64,000 nt of DNA from Blastococcus saxobsidens. Its GTDB lineage: Bacteria > Actinomycetota > Actinomycetes > Mycobacteriales > Geodermatophilaceae. The notes under the pieces are model-generated. The model was not told the DNA's origin. It worked only from the letters and a program-made list of their open reading frames with translations, and made no database searches. The DNA is taken from NCBI RefSeq assembly GCF_010682065.1, contig NZ_JAAGWG010000008.1, forward strand, positions 1 through 64,000, given 5' to 3'. The translations under genes and the position numbers were made by a program. Positions 26,376 through 36,807 of the stretch are shown one piece after another. Every line of letters begins with the position of its first letter. Position 1 is the first letter of the stretch.

Positions 26376-29072
26376 TCAGCCGGCGGGGCGCCTGCGCAAC
26401 CGGGGTGAGCGGATGCGGACCACGGTGCCTTCGGGGCTGGGCGTCGCCGTCACGTCGGCGAACGCGCTCATCAGGGTCGAGCCGCGGCCGCGGTCCATGC
26501 TGGGCACGCGCTCGCGCCACTGACCGTGGTCGCGCACCGTGATCTCGACCTGCTCCTCGCTCACCCGCGCCGCGACGTCGATCACCGGCTCCGTCGGGTC
26601 TTGGGCGTGCTCGATGGCGTTGCTGGCCGCCTCGCAGGCCGCCAGCAGCAGGTCGTAGGACTGGTCCGGGTCGACGCCGGCCCGCTCGAGCAGCGCGCGC
26701 AGCCGGCGGCGGACCAGGGTGGTGGACTCGAGCTCGGCGGGCAGCCGCCACTCCGCGGCGTGCGGGTCCCCGGCCGGCGGCGCGGGCGCCGCCACGGGCT
26801 CGGCCACGGGCTCCGGCCGGGCGACGGTCAGGGCCGGCAGGGGCACCGTGGGCAGCGACACGGCCGGCGGCGGCGGGACCGGCGCGGGTGCGGGCTCCGG
26901 CCGCGGCTCCGGAGGCGCGAGGGCCCGGCCGGCGGCGCGGTCCAGCACGACGCGGACGCGGGCCAGCAGCTCGGCGGCCCGGAACGGCTTGGCCAGGTAG
27001 TCGTCCGCGCCGGCCTCCAGCCCCTCGACCGAGGCCTCCTGGCCGGCCCGGGCGGTCAGCATGATGACCGGGATCGGACGGGTGGCCGGGTCCGTGCGCA
27101 GTGCCCGCAGCAGCTCGAAGCCGTCGACGCGCGGCATCATCACGTCGGTCAGCACCAGGTCCGGTGGCCGGGTGGCGACGGCGGCCAGCGCCTCCTCCCC
27201 GTTGGCGGTGGTGCGCACCGAGTAGTGCGGCGCCAGCAGGCGGGTCAGGTACGCCCGCATGTCGGCGTTGTCGTCGACCACCAGCACGGCGGCGCCGCCG
27301 GCACCGCCGGCCACCTCGCCCTCGGGCCGGGCGGTGTCCTCCTCCCAGCTGGCCGCCTCGCCGCGGGCGGCCTCCGAGGGGACCGCCGTCGGGCCGGACG
27401 CCTCGGCGTCGGGCGCGCCGAAGGGCAGGGTGACCGTGAAGGTGCTGCCCCGGCCCGGCTCGCTCACGACGGAGACGGAACCGCCGTGCAGCGCGGTGAG
27501 CTCGTGCACCATCGCCAGGCCGATGCCCGAGCCCTCGCGGGTGCGGGCCGCGGCGCCGCCGACGCGGTGGAAGCGCTGGAAGAGGTTCGGCAGCTCCTCG
27601 GCCACGATGCCGACGCCGGTGTCGGAGACGGCCAGGGAGAACGAGTCGCCCTCGGCCCGCAGGGTCACGTCGATGCCGCCGACGAAGGTGTACTTCACCG
27701 CGTTGGCCAGCAGGTTGACGACGATCTTCTCCCACATGCGGGGATCGACGTGGGCGGGCCGCTCCAGCGGGGGGCAGTCGACCGTCAGCCGCAGACCGGC
27801 GCGTTCGGCGGCGGAACGGAAGATGCCGGCGAGCTCGGCGGTGAACGAGGTGAGGTCCGTCCGCACCCGGACCGGGGTCACCCGGCCCGCCTCGATGCTG
27901 GCGAAGTCCAGCAGGTCGTTGACCAGCCGCTGCAGCCGCTGGCCGTTGCGCATGGCCAGCTCCAGCTGGTCCCGCACGTCGGCGGGCAGCGGTTCGGTGC
28001 TGCTCTCCAGGACGTCGCCGATCGGGCCCAGGAGCAGGGTCAGCGGGGTGCGTAGCTCGTGGCTGACGTCGGAGAAGAAGGTCGTCTTCGCCCGGTCGAG
28101 CTCGGCCAGGGACTCGGCCCGCCGCCGCTCGTCCGCGAACGCCCGGATGTTCACCACGACACCTGCGAACTGCCCGGCCACGAGCTCGTAGAAGGACCGG
28201 TACTCGTCGTCCAGCGCGCGGTTGGGGCTCCTGCCCGCGAGCAGCAGGCCCAGCGGCTCGCCGTTGCGCGCGGCGGTCAGCGGGAGGACCACCGTGTCGG
28301 TCACCCTGTCGCCGAACGGGCCGCCGGTGACGTCGAGCCCGCCGACGACGCCGGCCAGTTCGTCCTCGCTGCCGGCCGTCTCCGGCAGGAGGCCGGGGTC
28401 GCAGCCCACCGTCGCGGTGCGGCGGAACCCCGGCTCACCGGGCGCCGACAGGTAGACGGCGGCGAAGGGGACGTCCAGCGCGTCGCCCCCGAGCGCGCGG
28501 CACATCGCCGCCACCGTCTGCCGTTCGTCGTCGAGCTGGCTGCCGACCGTCGCCAGCTCGTGCAGGAGCCGTTGCCGCCGCTCGCCGAGGACCTGGCCGG
28601 TCACCTCGGTGCAGACGCCGTGCATGCCCGCGACCCGGCCCTCGTCGTCGAACGCCGGTGCGTGCGAGACGGTGAAGTAGGTCTCCTCGACGTACCCGGA
28701 GCGCTCCAGCCGGAGGAGCAGGCCGGGCAGCCACGAGGCCTCGAGCGTCTCCATCGCGTGGGCGATGGGCGGGCCGAGCGCGTCCCAGCCCTCGGCGAGG
28801 GTGACGCGGATGTCCTCGCCGATCGCCGGGTGCTTCGCGCCGATGAAGGGTGCGTACGCGTCGTTGTAGAACTGGGTGAAGTGGGGGCCCCAGGTGAGGA
28901 CCATGGGGAACTTGGACACCAGGACGGTCCGGACGGCGTGGCAGAGCCCGGCCGGCCAGGAGGCGACCGGCCCGACGGGGCTGCGGGCCCAGTCGTGGGC
29001 CGCCATCAGCCGGCCGGCCTCCCCGCCGGCGGCGAACAGGTCGGTGACGGAGGCGGACGCGTCGGGGGACAC
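26376..29072 (-). CDS. Hybrid histidine kinase with receiver and C-terminal RsbW-like kinase domain
   Basis: A soluble protein of 898 residues. In order: PAS-like sensor (about 20-165), GAF-like domain (about 165-330), HisKA with FFSDVSHELRTPL, HATPase (VNLLANAVKYT, DTGVGIV, GSGIGLAMV), a receiver (VLVVDDNADMR, LVLTDVMMP, DDYLAKPF), a long Pro/Ala-rich linker (about 700-755) and a second, RsbW-type HATPase (CEAASNAIEHAQDP, GRGSTLMSAF). The kinase could autophosphorylate and pass phosphate to its receiver, while the last domain resembles anti-sigma-factor kinases. Start GTG 29072 has GGAGG five bases upstream; GTG 29078 is nearly as good. It faces the ATP-grasp gene tail to tail. Confidence 0.9.
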   Translation of the reverse strand: MSPDASASVTDLFAAGGEAGRLMAAHDWARSPVGPVASWPAGLCHAVRTVLVSKFPMVLTWGPHFTQFYNDAYAPFIGAKHPAIGEDIRVTLAEGWDALGPPIAHAMETLEASWLPGLLLRLERSGYVEETYFTVSHAPAFDDEGRVAGMHGVCTEVTGQVLGERRQRLLHELATVGSQLDDERQTVAAMCRALGGDALDVPFAAVYLSAPGEPGFRRTATVGCDPGLLPETAGSEDELAGVVGGLDVTGGPFGDRVTDTVVLPLTAARNGEPLGLLLAGRSPNRALDDEYRSFYELVAGQFAGVVVNIRAFADERRRAESLAELDRAKTTFFSDVSHELRTPLTLLLGPIGDVLESSTEPLPADVRDQLELAMRNGQRLQRLVNDLLDFASIEAGRVTPVRVRTDLTSFTAELAGIFRSAAERAGLRLTVDCPPLERPAHVDPRMWEKIVVNLLANAVKYTFVGGIDVTLRAEGDSFSLAVSDTGVGIVAEELPNLFQRFHRVGGAAARTREGSGIGLAMVHELTALHGGSVSVVSEPGRGSTFTVTLPFGAPDAEASGPTAVPSEAARGEAASWEEDTARPEGEVAGGAGGAAVLVVDDNADMRAYLTRLLAPHYSVRTTANGEEALAAVATRPPDLVLTDVMMPRVDGFELLRALRTDPATRPIPVIMLTARAGQEASVEGLEAGADDYLAKPFRAAELLARVRVVLDRAAGRALAPPEPRPEPAPAPVPPPPAVSLPTVPLPALTVARPEPVAEPVAAPAPPAGDPHAAEWRLPAELESTTLVRRRLRALLERAGVDPDQSYDLLLAACEAASNAIEHAQDPTEPVIDVAARVSEEQVEITVRDHGQWRERVPSMDRGRGSTLMSAFADVTATPSPEGTVVRIRSPRLRRRPAG

Positions 29073-29116
29073 GCTCACCTCCTACCGATCGACTGAACCT
29101 GACCACACGAGCTGCG

Positions 29117-29177
29117 CGCTCGGCCTCGTCCCGGGCCCGCCTGAGCTCGCGAAGGGTGGGGAGGACGAGGTCCTTCT
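29117..29177 (-). repeat. 3' element A: AAGAAGGACC plus imperfect hairpin
   Basis: Immediately after the serC stop the minus strand reads AGAAGGACC and then an imperfect stem in which CCTCGTCC (29124-29131 on the plus strand) pairs with GGACGAGG (29163-29170). The same lead-in, and parts of the loop (CCCCACC..TCGC), recur after the citrate synthase gene at 30326-30385. It probably ends serC transcription and looks like a decayed member of a repeat family. Confidence 0.5.
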
Positions 29178-31504
<2,327 letters not shown>

Positions 31505-31666
31505 CTCGCATGCTCCTCTGCGCACGGACCTGCACACGCCCGTAGGGGCGCACGATTGCCTGCCGACCCTAGGCCGTCGTCCGCCGCGCGGCACACGGGG
31601 GGCTGCGCGACGTCCCGGCGGGGGCCCTCCCGAGCCGCCGGCGCCGGCCGGTGTCAGCATGGCGGC

Positions 31667-32320
31667 GTGCCCGACCTCGCCCGCATGCGCCGTGACTACG
31701 ACGCCGGCCGCTTCTCCGAGCAGGACCTCGCGTCCACGTGGCACGAGCAGTTCGACCGCTGGTTCGCCGACTCCGTCGCCGCGGAGCTCCCGGAGCCCAA
31801 CGCCGTCGTCGTCGCCACCGCCGACGCCGACGGCGCACCCGACGCCCGCATCGTGCTGATGAAGGGGTACGACGCCTCGGGGTTCGTGTTCGGCACCAGC
31901 TACGCCTCGGCCAAGGGCGCGCAGCTGGCGGTGAACCCGCGGGCGGCGCTGGTCTTCCCGTGGCACGCCCTGCAGCGCCAGGTGCGGGTGGCCGGCCGGG
32001 TGGAGCGGATCGGCGAGACGGCGTCCGACGGGCTGTGGGACCCGCGGCCGCGCGGCGCCCAGCTGGCGGCCGCCGCCTCGGTCCAGTCCACCGTCGTCGA
32101 CTCCCGCGAGGAGCTCGCCGGGCGGGTGCGGCTGCTCGACGAGCAGACGCCGGATGGGCCGCTGCCCCGGCCGGCGACCTGGGGCGGGTACCGGGTCGTC
32201 CCGGAGCGGGTGGAGTTCTGGCAGGGCGGTGGTGACCGGCTGCACGACCGGCTGCGGTTCGTGCTCGACGAGGCCGAGGCCGAGGGCGGGGGCTGGATCG
32301 TCCAGCGGCTCGCGCCGTGA
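31667..32320 (+). CDS. pdxH: Pyridoxamine 5'-phosphate oxidase
   Basis: A 217-residue FMN enzyme that oxidises pyridoxine or pyridoxamine phosphate to PLP. The N-terminus ARMRRDYDAGRFSEQDL is family-typical, and DARIVLMKGYDASGFVF binds FMN. The C-terminal domain has PLPRPATWGGYRVVPERVEF and ends WIVQRLAP. GTG 31667 is the start. Its neighbour on the other side is serC, a PLP enzyme, though not in the same operon. It is followed by a short repetitive stretch and an MFS gene. Confidence 0.93.
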   Translation: MPDLARMRRDYDAGRFSEQDLASTWHEQFDRWFADSVAAELPEPNAVVVATADADGAPDARIVLMKGYDASGFVFGTSYASAKGAQLAVNPRAALVFPWHALQRQVRVAGRVERIGETASDGLWDPRPRGAQLAAAASVQSTVVDSREELAGRVRLLDEQTPDGPLPRPATWGGYRVVPERVEFWQGGGDRLHDRLRFVLDEAEAEGGGWIVQRLAP

Positions 32321-32396
32321 GCGAGCAGGAGCGTGAGCATCGCAGCGAGGAACGAGCGAGGAGCGGAGCGGTCCGCGGGAGCGAACCGATGACACC
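32321..32396. repeat. Low-complexity GAGCG-rich repeat
   Basis: The 76 bases between pdxH and the MFS gene consist of irregular repeats of GAGCGAG, GAGCAG and GAGCGGAGCG units without a clear reading frame. I see no clean palindrome. Such degenerate GAGCG-type spacers are scattered in some actinobacterial genomes; no function is apparent. Confidence 0.5.
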
Positions 32397-33749
32397 GTGA
32401 GCTCCCCGCAGGACCCGCTGGATCCGGTCGACCCGGTCGAGGGCGGCCGCGCGATCGAGGAGCCGGTCCCCGAGCCGGTGCACCGGCGCCGCGGCTGGGC
32501 GGTGGACACCACCCCGCTGCAGATCCCGGCCTACCGCCGGCTGTTCGGCGGCGTGGCGCTGACGATGATCGGCCAGCAGATGACGCTGGTCGCCGTCCCG
32601 TTCCAGGTCTACGCGCTCACCCGCGACAGCTTCTTCGTCGGCGTGACGTCGCTGGTGGCGCTCGTCCCGCTGATCGTGTTCGGGCTGCTCGGCGGCGCGA
32701 TCGCCGACGTCATGGACCGGCGGCGGCTGATGCTGATCACCTCGACCGGTGCAGCGGTCACCAGCGCGCTGCTCGCCGTCCAGGCGCTGCTGCCCGGCGG
32801 CGGGAACCTGGCGCTGCTGTGGGTGCTCACCGCGTTCGTGTCCGGGTTCGCCGCGGTGAACCAGCCGGCCCGCAGCGCCGCGATCCCCGCGGTCGTCGGG
32901 ATCCCGCTCGTGCCGGCGGCCAACGCGCTGGCGATGACGGTGCGCCAGGTCGGCGTGATCGCCGGGCCGCTGCTGGCCGGCGTCCTGATCGCCAGCGGGG
33001 AGCTGTTCCTCACCTACGTGATCGACGCGGTCGGCTTCCTCGTCGCGGCGCTGCTCCTCCGGGGGCTGCCGCCCCTCCCGCCCGGGGGCCGGGCAGGGGT
33101 GGTGCGGCTGGGCGCCGCGGTGCGCGGCGTGGGCGAGGGCTTCGCCTTCCTGCGCACCCAGCCGGTGCTGCTCATGACGTTCGTCGTCGACATCATCGCG
33201 ATGCTCTTCGCCTGGCCGCAGGCCGTCTTCCCGGAGCTGGAGGCCACCCGGTTCGAGGGCTCGCCGAACGCCCTGGGCTGGTTGTTCGCCGGGATCTCGA
33301 TCGGCGCGCTGGCCATGGGGCTGACGTCGGGCTGGGTGTCGCGGATCGACCGGCAGGGCGCCGCCGTCCTCGTCGCCATCGTGGTGTGGGGCGTGGCGAT
33401 CATCGGGTTCGGCTACGCGGACTCGCTGTGGCTGGCGGTGCTCTTCCTCGCGGTCGCCGGCGCGGGCGACATGGTGAGCGCCGTGCTGCGCTCGTCGATG
33501 CTGCAGCTGGCCGCCCCCGACGACATGCGCGGGCGGATGCAGGGCGTCTTCCTCGTCGTCGTCGCCGGTGGCCCGCGGCTGGGCGACCTGCGGGCCGGTG
33601 CCCTGGCCAGCGCGGCCGGGGTGACCGTGGCGATGGTGTCCGGCGGCGTCGTGGTCGTGCTGTCGATGGTCGTCGTCGCGCTGCTGGTGCCCTCGTTCTG
33701 GTTCTTCCGCGCCTCGCGGTCGACGGTGGAGACCGACCCGGCCCGCTGA
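32397..33749 (+). CDS. MFS transporter (MFS_3/EntS-like)
   Basis: A 450-residue transporter with about 12 helices, similar in type to the one at 8154. It begins with an acidic 35-residue tail, then TTPLQIPAYRRLFGGVALTM leads into helix 1. GGAIADVMDRRRLML is the A-motif loop and RGRMQGVFLVVVAGGPRLGD its mirror in the second half. The substrate is unknown; relatives export siderophores or drugs. GTG 32397 is the start. It is followed within nine bases by the stop of the truncated udgX remnant on the opposite strand. Confidence 0.87.
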   Translation: MSSPQDPLDPVDPVEGGRAIEEPVPEPVHRRRGWAVDTTPLQIPAYRRLFGGVALTMIGQQMTLVAVPFQVYALTRDSFFVGVTSLVALVPLIVFGLLGGAIADVMDRRRLMLITSTGAAVTSALLAVQALLPGGGNLALLWVLTAFVSGFAAVNQPARSAAIPAVVGIPLVPAANALAMTVRQVGVIAGPLLAGVLIASGELFLTYVIDAVGFLVAALLLRGLPPLPPGGRAGVVRLGAAVRGVGEGFAFLRTQPVLLMTFVVDIIAMLFAWPQAVFPELEATRFEGSPNALGWLFAGISIGALAMGLTSGWVSRIDRQGAAVLVAIVVWGVAIIGFGYADSLWLAVLFLAVAGAGDMVSAVLRSSMLQLAAPDDMRGRMQGVFLVVVAGGPRLGDLRAGALASAAGVTVAMVSGGVVVVLSMVVVALLVPSFWFFRASRSTVETDPAR

Positions 33750-33757
33750 CCCCGCCC

Positions 33758-34145
33758 TCAGGCGAGGGCGTGCGCGACCAACCGGAGGTCGGCGACCAGG
33801 GCGGCGTAGGCGGCGTCGCGGGCCTCGTCCGGCGTGCGCAGGATCGCCGACGGGTGCGTGGTGGCCAGGATCCAGGTCTGGTGCGGGGCGTCCTCGTCGT
33901 CGTCCTCCGCGGGGTCCGGCGCGCCGGGCGGGGCCACGGCATCAGCCGGCCGTGGTCCCGGGTGATCCGGAACGACGGCGAGATCAGCGCCTTTGCCGCC
34001 GTCGCGCCCAGGGCCACGACCACCTCCGGCTGCAGGACGGCGAACTCCGCCTCCAGCCACGGCCGGCAGGCCCGCAGCTGCTCCGGCCGCGGCGTCTGGT
34101 GGATGCGCCGCTTGCCCTCGAGCGTGTGGCCGAGGTGCTTGACCG
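33758..34145 (-). pseudogene. Truncated, frameshifted 3' half of udgX (displaced copy)
   Basis: This minus-strand remnant matches the 3' 400 bases of the intact udgX at 36404-37087. It contains EFAVLQPEVVVALGATAAK, DHGRLMPW and, in another frame, DEDAPHQTWILATTHPSAIL. A single missing base near 33934 breaks the frame. Similarity stops abruptly at about 34145, just short of the conserved TNAVKHF region. A 50-base block (34028-34077) is identical to 36690-36739; elsewhere the two differ at many positions. It retains a proper stop codon at 33758. The simplest reading is that this is the original 3' end, displaced when the cassette at 34146-36403 entered. Confidence 0.85.
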
Positions 34146-34211
34146 AGCAAGTCCTAGTAGGCGTGCGTCCTCGGAGGTCGCCAGTAGCTCCTGCCTGCCG
34201 CCGTCAGCACC

Positions 34212-34217
34212 TAGAGT
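34212..34217 (+). promoter_or_regulatory. -10-like hexamer before the cassette ATPase
   Basis: TAGAGT ends seven bases before the ATG at 34225, which predicts a leaderless transcript for the ATPase gene. No good -35 box was seen in the 67 bases between it and the udgX remnant. Confidence 0.35.
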
Positions 34218-34224
34218 CACCCCC

Positions 34225-35499
34225 ATGGCCGAGCGGTATCTGACCCGGAACGTGTTCGTCGCCGGCGGAGAGCCCGAGGTGACGTACAACCCGCGGGACG
34301 AGTTCAAGCTGGAGCAGGAGGTCCGGGAGTACCTGGACCAGTCTGGGAAGGCTCTCTCGATCTCTGGCCCCAGCAAGTCAGGGAAGACGGTGCTCATCGG
34401 GCGCGTCCTCCCCAAGGCGGAGGCGATCTGGATCTACGGCCAGGACCTCACGTCTGTGGACGTCTTCTGGGAGTCCATCGTCGACTGGCTCGGTCTGTAC
34501 GACGAGGTGGAGATGACCGACGGAGTCCAGAACCAGGGCTCCGCCCAGATCGGTATGGAAGTCGGCTTCGCAGGCTTCGGTAAGGCCACGGGCAGCGGCA
34601 CCGTCGGCGGTGCAACAACGCACGGGCGGCGGTTCGCCCGCCAGCGGTCGATCGCCGATGTCGCACGTGGTGGTCTGGCTACGCTCGCCGTCCCGATCGT
34701 GATCGATGACTTTCACTACGTGGACGACGCGGTCAAGCGCGACATCGCGCGGGCGATCAAGAGCCTGCTCCCGACCACTCACGTGATCATGATCGCCGTG
34801 CCTCATGAGGCGTTCCAGATCGTCCGCGAGGAGCCCGACATGGGTGGGCGCGTCTGGCACCAGCAGATCCGGCACTGGGACGAGGATGAGCTCCGGTTCA
34901 TCGCGCGGATGGGCTTCGAGGCGCTCGGCATCATCGATGACGGCGAGGTGGTCGCCGCCAAGCTGGCGGAGAACAGCTTCGGCGCCCCCTTCCTTATGCA
35001 GCAGCTCTGCTACGACTTGACAGTGGGGCAGCACATCCAGCAGACGCAGGACGAGCCCGTGGCGCTCACCGAACCGCCCAGCGGGTGGGACGACTTCTTC
35101 AAGCGCATCGCCATGCGGACCGCTCCGCCCATCTTCGAGAAGGTGCGCCGGGGCCCCAAGGTGCGCGGCCAGGAGCGCATGGAACGGCAGCTGAAGGATG
35201 GATCGGCGACGGACATCTACCCAGCCCTCCTGATGGCCATCGCGCACACGGGCCCGCAGACCGTCCTCACGCAGCCCCAGATCATGAAGTCCCTGGACGG
35301 CATCCTGGTGGAGAACCCGCGCGGGCGTGACGTGGCCTCGTCGCTCTCCAGCATGGCCGACATCGCGGAAGAGGAGCGTGGTACCGCGGACCCGGCGCTG
35401 GTGTACAAGAACGACGAGCTCCACATCCTCGACCCGTTCCTATGCTTCTTCATGCGCTGGGGAACCTGGGCCACGGACAGCTACACAGGTACCCGCTGA
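34225..35499 (+). CDS. P-loop ATPase of archaeal-ATPase/STAND-like type, cassette gene 1
   Basis: A 424-residue cytosolic ATPase. Walker A is GPSKSGKT (residues 48-55), Walker B is VPIVIDDFHYV (156-166) with Asp161-Asp162. Between them lies an unusual glycine-rich stretch (about 105-132). After the core come a lid-like helical part and a C-terminal winged-helix-like region ending LDPFLCFFMRW (402-412), which recalls the DUF234 end of archaeal-type ATPases. I do not recognise a named family. It is followed after 113 bases by the HNH nuclease gene on the same strand. The pair suggests a sensor-switch ATPase controlling a nuclease, as in defence systems (inference). Composition is lower in G+C than its neighbours. 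Confidence 0.75.
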   Translation: MAERYLTRNVFVAGGEPEVTYNPRDEFKLEQEVREYLDQSGKALSISGPSKSGKTVLIGRVLPKAEAIWIYGQDLTSVDVFWESIVDWLGLYDEVEMTDGVQNQGSAQIGMEVGFAGFGKATGSGTVGGATTHGRRFARQRSIADVARGGLATLAVPIVIDDFHYVDDAVKRDIARAIKSLLPTTHVIMIAVPHEAFQIVREEPDMGGRVWHQQIRHWDEDELRFIARMGFEALGIIDDGEVVAAKLAENSFGAPFLMQQLCYDLTVGQHIQQTQDEPVALTEPPSGWDDFFKRIAMRTAPPIFEKVRRGPKVRGQERMERQLKDGSATDIYPALLMAIAHTGPQTVLTQPQIMKSLDGILVENPRGRDVASSLSSMADIAEEERGTADPALVYKNDELHILDPFLCFFMRWGTWATDSYTGTR

Positions 35500-35612
35500 C
35501 GACCTGGCCTGCTGCAATCTTGAGGTAGTCACCGTTTTCAGGCCTGCAGTCCTGCAGTCCTCGTCAGAAAGTCGACTCAACTCTCGGCCTTGGCACAGGA
35601 GGCGATGAGGAC

Positions 35613-36377
35613 ATGGGCATGAGTGACGAGGAGATGGTTCGGCTCCGCGATGCCCTACAGTTTGTCGACCCCGATTCGACCTACTTCGCCCTCACGTTCA
35701 CGGCTTCCGATGATGGCCGCATCGAGTGGTCAATGGAGACCGGTCTAGTGGGTGCCGGGTCCAAGCCCTACTGGGAATTGCGGGCCCCCGTGCCCGTGCG
35801 TGCTGAAGTGATGCGACGCATTTGGATCGATCTAGGGCAAACGTGCGTCGTTGTGAACGATAATGAGACGCTCTTCTACTTTCTGCGACTCGGTGGTAAC
35901 GGACTGATCGAAGAGTCGATAGCCAAGCGGCGGTTTCCTCAGTTCTTTGACCCTGTGGAATGCGTCCCGACATGGTGGGGTGTCCGTCAAGCTCACACTC
36001 TTCCCTCCAAGGCCTTACAGCATGCGCCTACGCGCAAGTTGCGGATGGAGGTACTGAGACGCGATGACTTTCGTTGCCGCTCTTGCGGTCGTCGGGCATC
36101 GGACTACGTGGACATCGAACTACACGTGCATCACATCTTGCCGCACGGAAAGGGTGGCTTAACCGAGGCGGGTAACCTCATCACCTTGTGTCACACGTGT
36201 CATCAAGGTCTCGATCCCCATCTTGAGTTGAAACTGTTCGAGATGGTTCCTGGGGGAATTCCCGGGCCTGATGTAGATATTGAACGTGATGCTGAAGACT
36301 ACAGGCGAGGGGTGAAAAACTACCGGATCATTTCGGAGCGCCAGATTGAGATGTTGAGGTTGCGACGGAAGGCGTGA
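35613..36377 (+). CDS. HNH endonuclease, cassette gene 2
   Basis: A 254-residue protein with a complete HNH domain: RCRSC (Cys155, Cys158), HVHHI (His173, His174), Asn188 in GNLITL and CHTCH (Cys193, Cys196, His197). The first 130 residues are a domain I do not recognise, and the last 50 are charged. It should cut DNA with a metal ion held by the His residues; a structural zinc is held by the four Cys. Codon use is foreign: TTA leucine codons occur at 36015 and 36159 and many third positions are A or T. ATG 35619 is an equally good start. Adjacent ATPase and integration context suggest a defence nuclease (inference). Confidence 0.82.
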   Translation: MGMSDEEMVRLRDALQFVDPDSTYFALTFTASDDGRIEWSMETGLVGAGSKPYWELRAPVPVRAEVMRRIWIDLGQTCVVVNDNETLFYFLRLGGNGLIEESIAKRRFPQFFDPVECVPTWWGVRQAHTLPSKALQHAPTRKLRMEVLRRDDFRCRSCGRRASDYVDIELHVHHILPHGKGGLTEAGNLITLCHTCHQGLDPHLELKLFEMVPGGIPGPDVDIERDAEDYRRGVKNYRIISERQIEMLRLRRKA

Positions 36378-36403
36378 TCTCCATCTGAGATCCAAGAAGG
36401 CTT

Positions 36404-36807
36404 CTAAGCCAAGGCGTCGCGCACGACAGTCAGGTCGGCGACCAGGGCGGCGTAGGCGGCGTCGCGTGCCTCGTCCGGCGTGCGCAGGATCGCCGAGGGG
36501 TGGGTGGTCGCGAGGATCCAGGTCTGGTGCGGGGCGTCCTCGTCCTGGTCGGCCTCCGGCAGCGCGGCCTCGGCGGCGCGCACGCCGGGCGGGGTCCACG
36601 GCATCAGCTGCCCGTGGTCCCGGGTGATCCGGAACGACGGGGAGATCAGCGACTTCGCCGCCGTCGCGCCGAGCGCCACGACCACCTCGGGCTGCAGGAC
36701 GGCGAACTCCGCCTCCAGCCACGGCCGGCAGGCCCGCAGGTGCTCGGCCCCCGGCGTCTGGTGGATGCGGCGCTTGCCCTTCAGCGTGTGGCCGAAGTGC
36801 TTCACCG
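36404..36807. repeat. Direct repeat, right copy of udgX 3' half
   Basis: This part of the intact udgX is duplicated at 33758-34145 in the same orientation. Recombination between the two copies would remove the ATPase-HNH cassette and leave one udgX. The last codons here (TTG GCT TAG) use bases unusual for this genome, which hints that this 3' end came with the cassette. Confidence 0.75.

Larger units (their letters stand above)
34146..36403. mobile_element. A/T-richer two-gene cassette inserted at udgX
   Basis: The segment carries only an ATPase gene and an HNH nuclease gene and is visibly richer in A/T than everything else in the window, most strongly in the nuclease gene. It is flanked by direct copies of the udgX 3' half (33758-34145 and 36404-36807). 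No integrase, transposase or terminal inverted repeat was seen, so it may move by homologous recombination or with functions supplied from elsewhere. The boundary at the left is sharp; the right end could lie inside udgX because the 3' copy there may have come with the cassette. Confidence 0.7.

Noticed and set aside
29079..29116. Small gene between serC and the histidine kinase
   Set aside because: The short frames there have no ribosome-binding site and overlap the 3' element and the kinase promoter.
34225..36377. Calling the cassette a Septu system
   Set aside because: The HNH partner fits in type, but the ATPase is not the SMC/ABC-like PtuA; it lacks an ABC signature and its C-terminus looks winged-helix-like.
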